A stretch of 12,984 nucleotides of DNA from Proteobacteria bacterium UBA7447 (lineage in GTDB: Bacteria; Pseudomonadota; Gammaproteobacteria; Arenicellales; UBA868): assembly GCA_002477475.1 (NCBI GenBank), contig DLPX01000034.1:18752-31735 (forward strand), written 5' to 3'. Position numbers and translations under genes: made by a program. Positions 7,261 to 12,984 of the stretch are shown piece by piece. The number at the start of each line of letters is the position of its first letter. Position 1 is the first letter of the stretch. The notes under the pieces were generated by a model, which did no database searches, had not been told where the DNA came from, and saw only the letters and a list, made by a program, of their open reading frames with translations.

Positions 7261-8749
7261 CAACGACTTTATCGATCCCGATCAAATTCACGAGTTCGTC
7301 AAGACTCGCCCTGATTATTACGTCAGAGAATTTCAGAAGATCAACAATAGCACCCGTTTCGTATTTTCTCTAAACCTGGCTGCGCTGCTTTTTGGATCAA
7401 TCTGGTTTGGGATTCGAAATATCTGGAATTGGGCACTCGCATTTCTACTGATTGAAACCTTTGCCATTGTTCAGGTGATAAGGGGGCTGTTCGGCAATAT
7501 CAGTGCGGAGGCATACCAAAAGATTGACCAGATTCAGTCGACCATTGACTTTCGGCAAAAACAACTCGAGGCAGCAATCGAATCCAATTCAGACAAAGTC
7601 GATGTATTCGAAAGAACTATCAAGTCCTTGGAAGATTCTATTGCGGGCTATCTGCAAGAGGCGCAGCGCATTGAGGCACTTGGGTTGTGGATTGCTGTTG
7701 GGGGTATCGTTCTCTTTCTAGCAATAAGAATCTTTCAGGGGGTATCAGCGAATACGATCTTGGAAAAACGATTCTCTGAATGGGTTTCTGATAGATCCAT
7801 CAGTCCTGGAATGATGATGCTCAATTTTGTGTCGAGTACGGTTTTTGCGATCACCATAATCGTGTTATCGACCATTCATTACAGTTTCCCCAATCTAGTA
7901 GCGCTTTTTGCAGATTTTCCAACCCATCCCGATATTCGCCTCTTGTCGATAGACGGGGTCGAGAATGGGTTTGACTATGCGGTGGTAAAAGGCGATGCCA
8001 TTTTTACGGCCATCACAATTGGGATCAGAAGTGTCCTGGACTCTTTGGAGATGCTTTTTGTGAAGACGCCATGGATTGTTGTTATTGGCGCAATTGCGGT
8101 GATGACAGGTCTTTCGGCTGGCCCAAGAGCCGCAATTTATTCGGTCGCGTTTCTTGCATACATGGGCTTGCTGGGATTCTGGATCAAGGCAATGACAACT
8201 TTGGCGCTGCTGGGAACGGCAGCCATCTTGAGTATTACGATAGGTATACCTCTGGGCATTTATTGCTCGACTCGGCCCAGGTTCTACGCGTTCATACGAC
8301 CCATTATGGACTTCATGCAGACGATGCCGGCTTTCGTTTTTATGATTCCGGTAATCGCATTTTTCGGGACGGGTAAAGTGGCGGCCGTCATCATCACCAT
8401 GATTTTTGGAGGGACGCCGGTGGTGCGCCTAACGGTGCTTGGACTAAAGGGAGTACCTGAGACAATTCGCGAGGCAGCGATCGCTTATGGTGCGTCCAAA
8501 TGGTTTCTTTTGACAAAAGTGGACCTCCCCCTTGCGATGCCAACTATTCTTGCGGGGGTCAATCAAACCGTCATGCTGAGCCTGGCGATGGTTGTAGTCG
8601 CGTCACTTATTGGCGCCAAAGGTCTCGGTCAGGATGTGCTGGAAGCGCTTCAGTATGCGAACGTGGGTCAGGGAATCCTGGCCGGGATCGCGATCCTATT
8701 CTGTGCCCTGATACTCGACAGGGTCATTCAAGGGAAAAAGCGTGTTTAG
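7253..8749 (+). CDS. proW: Betaine/proline-type ABC permease with long N-terminal membrane/coiled-coil extension (ProW-like)
   Basis: A 498-residue inner-membrane permease, much longer than the usual 280-350 residues. The C-terminal half (about 270-490) is a normal binding-protein-dependent permease: MQTMPAFVFMIPVIAFFG, the EAA loop (EAAIAYGASKWFLLTKVDLP, 408-427), and a final helix before a basic tail. The N-terminal 265 residues are extra: a soluble start, membrane segments near 36-55 and 58-80, a polar heptad-like stretch at 84-143 that should form a coiled coil, and further membrane segments near 144-162 and 188-208. ATG 7253 overlaps the end of proV (ATGACTGA). An upstream in-frame ATG at 7223 would add ten residues, but the overlap start is more usual for coupled genes. 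Confidence 0.87.
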   Translation: MTDNDFIDPDQIHEFVKTRPDYYVREFQKINNSTRFVFSLNLAALLFGSIWFGIRNIWNWALAFLLIETFAIVQVIRGLFGNISAEAYQKIDQIQSTIDFRQKQLEAAIESNSDKVDVFERTIKSLEDSIAGYLQEAQRIEALGLWIAVGGIVLFLAIRIFQGVSANTILEKRFSEWVSDRSISPGMMMLNFVSSTVFAITIIVLSTIHYSFPNLVALFADFPTHPDIRLLSIDGVENGFDYAVVKGDAIFTAITIGIRSVLDSLEMLFVKTPWIVVIGAIAVMTGLSAGPRAAIYSVAFLAYMGLLGFWIKAMTTLALLGTAAILSITIGIPLGIYCSTRPRFYAFIRPIMDFMQTMPAFVFMIPVIAFFGTGKVAAVIITMIFGGTPVVRLTVLGLKGVPETIREAAIAYGASKWFLLTKVDLPLAMPTILAGVNQTVMLSLAMVVVASLIGAKGLGQDVLEALQYANVGQGILAGIAILFCALILDRVIQGKKRV

Positions 8750-8780
8750 CAGCAAACACGTGAGTCAGTAGCAATTTGGT

Positions 8781-9542
8781 ATGGATCTCCTATCGTACAA
8801 AAGAATTGGTCATGGGGTGCCATTGGTACTTGTCCACGGATATCTTGGCGGGCAACTGATGTGGCGATTCCAGGAGGAACTCCAAAATTCTTTTGATCTC
8901 ATCATGCCTTCTCTTGCCGGCTATGGAGAAAGTGCGGCGATCAAACCTTCCTCATCAATACCTGGGAACGTCGAAAATATTTGTAACTTATTGGATCATC
9001 TGGGAATTGAAGAGGTTAATCTGCTCGGCCACTCTATGGGCGGTATGGTGGTTCAAGAAATGGCTGCGACCAGGCCGGAGCGAGTAAGGAAACTTATTTG
9101 TTTAGGCACGGGGCCCATAGGAGTGTTGCCGAATCGGTTTGAACCGATAAGCGAATCGAGACAGAAGATCATGAGCGAGGGTCTTGAGAGTGTGCGAAAA
9201 GGAATTGCGCGAACCTGGTTTGTCAATCCGGATTCGGCAGAAGGGTTGTTGTTATCTCTTTCCGAGGGCGCCAAGGCGACGCGTGAGGCCGCTTTGGCGA
9301 GCCTAGATGCCTGGGAAAAATGGGATGGTCGAGAACAACTCGGCAGGATTCGCGCTCCAACGTTGGTGATCTGGGCTCGTGAGGATCGCTCGTATGACTG
9401 GAATCAGCAGCAACAGTTTCTTGAGGGGATTCCGGACGTCAAGATCGAAGTGGTCGAGGAATGCGCACATAATGTGCACATGGAGAACCCGAAACTCGTG
9501 AATAGGCTTATACGCGAGTTTATAAAAGAAGATTCAGTTTGA
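8781..9542 (+). CDS. Alpha/beta hydrolase, last gene of the importer operon
   Basis: A 253-residue alpha/beta-hydrolase-fold protein without signal peptide, hence cytoplasmic. LVHGYLGG at 17-24 supplies the oxyanion region, GHSMGG at 83-88 is the nucleophile elbow (Ser85), Asp202 in AREDRSYDW and His230 in CAHNVHME complete the triad. A short cap domain lies between about 112 and 185. The family includes esterases, lactonases and C-C hydrolases, and the substrate is not readable from sequence. It starts 31 bp after proW in the same direction with a weak Shine-Dalgarno and no terminator between, so it is probably co-transcribed with the importer. It may cleave an ester or lactone derived from the imported compound. 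Confidence 0.85.
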   Translation: MDLLSYKRIGHGVPLVLVHGYLGGQLMWRFQEELQNSFDLIMPSLAGYGESAAIKPSSSIPGNVENICNLLDHLGIEEVNLLGHSMGGMVVQEMAATRPERVRKLICLGTGPIGVLPNRFEPISESRQKIMSEGLESVRKGIARTWFVNPDSAEGLLLSLSEGAKATREAALASLDAWEKWDGREQLGRIRAPTLVIWAREDRSYDWNQQQQFLEGIPDVKIEVVEECAHNVHMENPKLVNRLIREFIKEDSV

Positions 9543-9558
9543 CTAAAGCCGTTCTGAG

Positions 9559-10461
9559 CTAGCTTTGAGCAGAGGCCACGACGGTTTCCCAAGCAGATAG
9601 GCTACGCGCTGATTCGGTACTCTTGAGACCGATCGCCATTACTCTGAGCTCACAACAGGGAAACTCTTCGCTCAGGTCAACTAATGCCCCACTCTTTAGC
9701 TCCGGCGCAACCAGCGTGTCGGGTAACCATCCAACGCCAACGCCTGCAAGGGTCATCGGTAAGATCGCAAGTGTCAACGACGTTTCCGCAACCCGGTGAA
9801 TAGATAGTTCTGACCGTAGCCGAAAAAAAATCTCTCGCTCTAAAACCTGACCAAGAAAAGAGTCGGAAGGATAGCTTACAACCGGAATCCATCCTTTGCG
9901 TTGTTGCTGCTGAGCGATTAATGCTCGCTCAGACTTCAAGCAAACCGGAATTAACCGTTCTCTCGCGAGCTCATGTTTCTGGAAGAAATCTTGCTGCTCG
10001 GGTAATTCATCACTTTCGGAATGATAAATCAAAATCAGTTCGACCTGTTTTTTTATCAGCAGGGCATAGCATTCATCCCGGTTTGCAGATCGGAGAAGAG
10101 TAGTTAAGCCGTTTATTGTTGCTAGATTCTTGATGAGGGTGGGAGCTACTGAAGTGGTGATTGCGTGTTGGCTCGCGATGATGATCTGATTGTCTCGATC
10201 CTGATGCTGATTTCCCAGGTTGTTACGAAGCTCGTGAAGTTTGACAACGAGTTCGCGGATTTCTGACTGTTGGCCGTAGACCGCAGACTTAAGCTGAACG
10301 GGCTTTTTGGTTCGATCAAAAAGCTCACTCCCTACGTACTGCTCGATCATTCGGATACGCCGAGAGAAGGCCGGCTGGGATAAGAAACGACGCTTGGCAG
10401 CTTCCACGAAGGAGCCGGTCTCGATCACCGCTAATATGTCTTCGAGCCAGTCGAGTCTCAT
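9559..10461 (-). CDS. LysR-type transcriptional regulator
   Basis: A 300-residue regulator of standard LysR length. The N-terminus is the winged helix-turn-helix: WLEDILAVIETGSFVEAAKR, then SQPAFSRRIRMIEQYVGSELFDRTKKPVQL. A linker helix follows and then a periplasmic-binding-protein-like effector domain from about residue 90 (QIIIASQHAITTSVAP) to the end. It is divergent from the PLP lyase gene, with a 114-bp gap holding a two-dyad LysR-type promoter, and it converges on the hydrolase gene across 16 bp. The same promoter pattern stands before proX, so I infer that it activates both transcription units in response to the substrate or a metabolite, and that binding near its own start gives autoregulation. 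The start ATG 10461-10459 has a weak GAGA-type ribosome site. Confidence 0.92.
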   Translation of the reverse strand: MRLDWLEDILAVIETGSFVEAAKRRFLSQPAFSRRIRMIEQYVGSELFDRTKKPVQLKSAVYGQQSEIRELVVKLHELRNNLGNQHQDRDNQIIIASQHAITTSVAPTLIKNLATINGLTTLLRSANRDECYALLIKKQVELILIYHSESDELPEQQDFFQKHELARERLIPVCLKSERALIAQQQQRKGWIPVVSYPSDSFLGQVLEREIFFRLRSELSIHRVAETSLTLAILPMTLAGVGVGWLPDTLVAPELKSGALVDLSEEFPCCELRVMAIGLKSTESARSLSAWETVVASAQS

Positions 10462-10481
10462 GATTTCTCTATTTCTCTAAG

Positions 10482-10555
10482 TTGCTTTTAGCGCATATTT
10501 TAGGCCCTAATTTGCATTTGAAATCCTGGGAACCCTGTCTAATACTCGTTTTTCA
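10482..10555 (+). promoter_or_regulatory. LysR-type activated promoter of the PLP lyase gene (shared element, copy 2)
   Basis: It matches the proX promoter without gaps at an offset of exactly 5450 bases. The distal dyad is TTGC-N7-GCAT (10482-10496), the proximal dyad ATTT-N7-AAAT (10510-10524), the -35 box TTGAAA (10518-10523) and the -10 box AATACT (10541-10546). From 5041/10491 I count 43 identities in 60 positions, in three blocks: GCGCATAT, an 18-base block AATTTGCATTTGAAATCC, and AATACTC followed by A/G and TT. An extra palindrome TTAGGCCCTAA lies at 10500-10510. Confidence 0.72.
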
Positions 10556-10575
10556 TAATTTGAGGAGATTTTTCA

Positions 10576-11586
10576 ATGCACCTAGCCCGTTTCCCCCGTA
10601 TTTTTCTTGCGCATCTTCCCACGCCTCTAGAGCGAATGGATCGCCTCACCGAAGCACTGGGCGGGCCAGAGATCTGGATTAAGCGTGATGACTGTACGGG
10701 TCTTTCGACTGGAGGAAATAAGACTCGAAAACTAGAATTCCTGATGGCAGAGGCCAAGGCCTGGGGGGCAGACCTTGTTATCACCCAGGGCGCCACCCAA
10801 TCAAACCATGCACGCCAGACTGCTGCTTTTTCCGCCAAGTTGGGAATGGACTGCCACCTTTTGCTGGAAGACCGTACCGGTTACAAAGAAGAGAGCTACA
10901 ACCATAACGGCAACGTGTTGCTTGATGTTTTGCACGGGGCGACTTATGAGCGGCGCGGCCCTGGGCTTGACATGAATGCAGAGATGGAGGCGGTTGCCCA
11001 GGCGTTTCGGGAGCAGGGGAGGAAGGTCTATACCATCCCCGGAGGGGGCTCCAATACAACGGGTGCGTTGGGTTACGCCAATTGCGCCCTGGAGTTGGTC
11101 GGGCAAGCGAATGATCGGGACCTCGTCATCGATCATATCGTCCACGCAACTGGCAGCACGGGGACCCAGGCGGGCCTTGTCACGGGATTGAAGGCGCTGA
11201 ATGCACAGATTCCTGTCTATGGGATTTCAGTCCGGGCCGAAAAAGAGACTCAGGAAAAAAATGTTCTGAAGCTCGCTGAAGGCACAGCGGATCTTATCGG
11301 CTGCCACGGGATCGTCAGTGGGGCAGATATTGTCGCCAACTCAGATTACGTGGGCGATGGTTATGGGATTCCGACCGACGCCGGCATCGAGGCAATTGAA
11401 ATGTTTGCGAAACTCGAAGGAATCCTGCTCGATCCTGTGTATTCCGCGAAGGGGGCAGCGGGGATGATTGATCTGATTCGAAAGGGCCAATATAAGAAAG
11501 GCGAGCGTATCGTGTTTCTCCATACCGGAGGATCGGCATCCTTGTTTGGCTATCCTTCGGCTTTTGTAGGCACCAAGACATCGTAA
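10576..11586 (+). CDS. cuyA: PLP-dependent lyase of the D-cysteine desulfhydrase / L-cysteate sulfo-lyase family
   Basis: A 336-residue fold-type-II PLP enzyme. GGNKTRKLEFL at 46-56 carries the PLP lysine (Lys49, equivalent to Lys51 of ACC deaminase). QSNHARQ at 75-81 carries the family's active-site serine (Ser76), IPGGGSNTTGALGY holds the phosphate-binding loop, and FLHTGGSASLFGY ends the enzyme. Family members do alpha,beta-elimination: D-cysteine gives sulfide, L-cysteate gives sulfite, each with pyruvate and ammonium, while ACC deaminase opens a ring. From memory, the N-terminus (MHLARFPR, HLPTPLE) is closest to CuyA-type proteins, so the symbol is family-level only. GAGGAG at 10562-10567 fixes the start. 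It is divergent from the LysR gene and shares its promoter type with proX. No sulfite exporter is adjacent. Confidence 0.82.
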   Translation: MHLARFPRIFLAHLPTPLERMDRLTEALGGPEIWIKRDDCTGLSTGGNKTRKLEFLMAEAKAWGADLVITQGATQSNHARQTAAFSAKLGMDCHLLLEDRTGYKEESYNHNGNVLLDVLHGATYERRGPGLDMNAEMEAVAQAFREQGRKVYTIPGGGSNTTGALGYANCALELVGQANDRDLVIDHIVHATGSTGTQAGLVTGLKALNAQIPVYGISVRAEKETQEKNVLKLAEGTADLIGCHGIVSGADIVANSDYVGDGYGIPTDAGIEAIEMFAKLEGILLDPVYSAKGAAGMIDLIRKGQYKKGERIVFLHTGGSASLFGYPSAFVGTKTS

Positions 11587-11695
11587 AAATGTAGTCATGA
11601 CATTCTTAATTGAAGGGTAAATTGAGGGTCACAGACTCATGCCGAGTTAATAAATGAGCCTACAAGCCAGCGGACGTGCCTAGCAATCCAGTACG

Positions 11696-11711
11696 ATATG
11701 GGTTGCCATAT
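11696..11711. promoter_or_regulatory. Candidate operator upstream of the crotonase gene
   Basis: ATATGG-GTTG-CCATAT is a perfect inverted repeat with six-base arms and a four-base centre, 35 bases before the crotonase ATG. It differs from the LysR dyads of the other two promoters, which suggests separate control of this unit. No T-run follows it, so it is unlikely to be a terminator of the preceding gene. Confidence 0.4.
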
Positions 11712-11746
11712 TAGTTAGATAACGCAATCGTTAAGGGAGAGGGATC

Positions 11747-12553
11747 ATGAGTGCGCTCTTGTATGAGGTGAAAGACGGAATCGCGTGGATTAGGTTCAAT
11801 AAACCCGAGATCCTGAACGCCTTCGATGCCGACGAATGTCGGCATTTTGTCAAAACCCTGAAGGAGGCCGCTGAGGATAAGGCTGTTAAGGCCATTATTC
11901 TTTCCAGTGTGGGGCCAGCATTTTCGGCGGGAGATGACCTGAAGGCTGCGCTTGAGGAGTATCCTCAAATTCAATCCGGCGAGATTCATCCGATTCTCGA
12001 TATTGTTGAGGATATTACCGAGAATCTGCAGGAGATCCCCAGAATCATTCGTCGCGCCCCAAAAGTGGTGATCGCAGCGGTGCGTGGCTATGCCGTGGGC
12101 GCTGGGTTCGAAATCTCAATAGATTCCGACATGATTGTTGCTGCAAAGGATGCAGTCTTTGGTTTTCCAGAGAGCAATGCTGGCATGACGATTACAGGTG
12201 GAGCGACCAAGCTCTTGCCGATGATTGTGGGCTTGAACAAGGCAAGAGAGCTGATGCTAACAGGGGAGTTCATAGATGCCGATGAAGCGTACCGGATTGG
12301 CCTCGTGAATAAGTTGGTCCCTGTGGGCGAAGAAGAAAAAGAAGCAGAGCGGCTGGCCCGTGTGGTTATGTCTCGCGCACCGATGGCGGTGATTCACCAT
12401 AAAAGAATGGTAACGCAATCCACCGAAGCTGACTTTGAAACTGCGCTAAATCTTGAGAAGCAGACTATTGCCACCTTAGTCTACTCCGAGGATTACGGTG
12501 AGGCAGTGCAGGCGTTTTCAGAGAAACGAAAGCCAAAGTTTAAAGGGCGCTAG
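11747..12553 (+). CDS. Enoyl-CoA hydratase/crotonase-family protein
   Basis: A 268-residue crotonase-fold enzyme acting on an acyl-CoA in the cytoplasm. FSAGDDLKAAL (59-69) and RGYAVGAGFE (113-122) form the oxyanion hole. Both catalytic glutamates of true hydratases are present with the correct 20-residue spacing (Glu122 and Glu142), arguing for water addition or elimination rather than isomerisation only. An acidic stretch after the first motif (about 70-98) is longer than in many homologues. The ending AFSEKRKPKFKGR is typical of the family and resembles the carnitine-pathway hydratase CaiD. GGAGAGG just upstream fixes ATG 11747. The next gene, a CoA ligase, begins two bases after its stop, so the two form one unit. 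Candidates include crotonobetainyl-CoA-like or DmdD-like hydratase; substrate unproven. Confidence 0.88.
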   Translation: MSALLYEVKDGIAWIRFNKPEILNAFDADECRHFVKTLKEAAEDKAVKAIILSSVGPAFSAGDDLKAALEEYPQIQSGEIHPILDIVEDITENLQEIPRIIRRAPKVVIAAVRGYAVGAGFEISIDSDMIVAAKDAVFGFPESNAGMTITGGATKLLPMIVGLNKARELMLTGEFIDADEAYRIGLVNKLVPVGEEEKEAERLARVVMSRAPMAVIHHKRMVTQSTEADFETALNLEKQTIATLVYSEDYGEAVQAFSEKRKPKFKGR

Positions 12554-12555
12554 CG

Positions 12556-12984
12556 ATGGGGTTTCTTGATGACCAGCGTCATCATGATCTGCCAACCGTT
12601 CTCAGTTATCAGGCGCAACATCGTCCCGACAGGCCCTGGATTCTTACAGGGGATCAGGCATTCAGTTATCAGCAAGTCGATGCGCTGTCAGGCAGGCTTG
12701 CTCAGGGCCTCAGCCGAATTGGTCTCACATCTGGGGACACCGTACTCTGCATGTCACAAAATCGTGTCGAGCAGGTTTTTCTCTGGTGCGCGCTGTCCAA
12801 ATGTGGCGTGCCACTGGTCCCCGTCAATACCCACTACCGAGGCAATATATTTGCCTACCTGATTAACGATTCGCGTGCCGAGACAATCGCGATTGAGCCG
12901 GAATTTCTGCAGCAACTCGTCGATGTGGCTGATGATTTGCTGCATCTTAAGCGGGTGATTCTCATCATAGGGGAAGAAGAGAGC
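12556..12984 (+). CDS. AMP-forming acyl-CoA synthetase, N-terminal part, cut by window
   Basis: An open frame of 143 codons begins at ATG 12556 and runs off the right edge without a stop. It shows the N-terminal domain of the acyl-adenylate-forming family: a short leader, FSYQQVDALSGRLAQGL, GLTSGDTVLCMSQNRVEQVFLWCALSKCGVPLVPVN, and YLINDSRAETIAIEPEF. These match the start of carnitine-CoA ligase (CaiC)-like and medium-chain acyl-CoA synthetases. The ATP-binding motifs and the substrate pocket lie beyond the window. AAAGGG at 12542-12547, inside the end of the crotonase gene, can serve as ribosome site, so translation is coupled. It would activate a carboxylic acid to the CoA thioester used by the hydratase. 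Confidence 0.83.
   Translation, partial: MGFLDDQRHHDLPTVLSYQAQHRPDRPWILTGDQAFSYQQVDALSGRLAQGLSRIGLTSGDTVLCMSQNRVEQVFLWCALSKCGVPLVPVNTHYRGNIFAYLINDSRAETIAIEPEFLQQLVDVADDLLHLKRVILIIGEEES

Noticed and set aside
9543..9600. Bidirectional terminator between the convergent hydrolase and LysR genes
   Set aside because: Only a weak, bulged pairing (AAGCCGT with ACGGTTT) across a long loop was found, extending into the LysR coding region.
10801..11145. Minus-strand open frames of 92-114 codons opposite the PLP lyase
   Set aside because: They are antisense shadows of a well-supported gene, with no ribosome site or recognisable domain.
11588..11604. AATGT...ACATT repeat around GTCATGAC just after the PLP lyase gene, as a terminator
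   Set aside because: The arms are five bases, AT-rich and lack a T-run; it could arise by chance.

Overview
The window looks like proteobacterial chromosome, most plausibly from a marine gamma- or alphaproteobacterium. This rests on gene families only (dimethylglycine-dehydrogenase-like flavoprotein, stand-alone GcvT/DmdA-like protein, betaine-type ABC importer, CuyA-like PLP enzyme); no rRNA or other marker gene is present. I count twelve intact or nearly intact protein genes and two genes cut by the window edges. No tRNA, rRNA, CRISPR array or insertion sequence was seen.

Left part (1-4752). A dimethylglycine/sarcosine-dehydrogenase-like FAD enzyme on the minus strand is cut by the left edge. 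It is followed by a minus-strand EamA/DMT transporter, a divergent plus-strand GcvT-family protein related to DMSP demethylase and aminomethyltransferase, and a minus-strand pair made of a small cupin and a PQ-loop-like membrane protein. The flavoprotein and the GcvT protein suggest one-carbon removal from N-methyl or S-methyl compounds onto tetrahydrofolate.

Middle part (4753-10575). A 423-bp regulatory gap leads into a compatible-solute-type ABC importer: binding protein, strong hairpin terminator, ATPase, and a long permease with an unusual N-terminal extension. An alpha/beta hydrolase follows in the same direction, then a convergent LysR regulator.

Right part (10576-12984). A PLP lyase of the D-cysteine desulfhydrase / L-cysteate sulfo-lyase family is divergent from the LysR gene. 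Next come a crotonase-family hydratase with both catalytic glutamates and, two bases further on, an AMP-forming acyl-CoA ligase cut by the right edge.

The main observation is a gapless shared promoter element in front of the importer (about 5032-5105) and in front of the PLP lyase (about 10482-10555). Both copies hold two T-N11-A dyads 28 bp apart, with the second overlapping a TTGAAA -35 box, and the same AATACT -10 box. If transcription starts about 7 bp after the -10 box, the dyads lie near -64 and -36, the classic layout of a LysR-activated promoter. The LysR gene sits beside one copy, so it probably controls both. This ties importer, hydrolase and lyase into one regulon, which I infer takes up and degrades a zwitterionic (betaine, sulfonium or sulfonate amino acid) compound. 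The CoA ligase, hydratase and GcvT protein may handle the remaining carbon skeleton and methyl groups, but they do not carry the shared element. The substrate cannot be read from the sequence.
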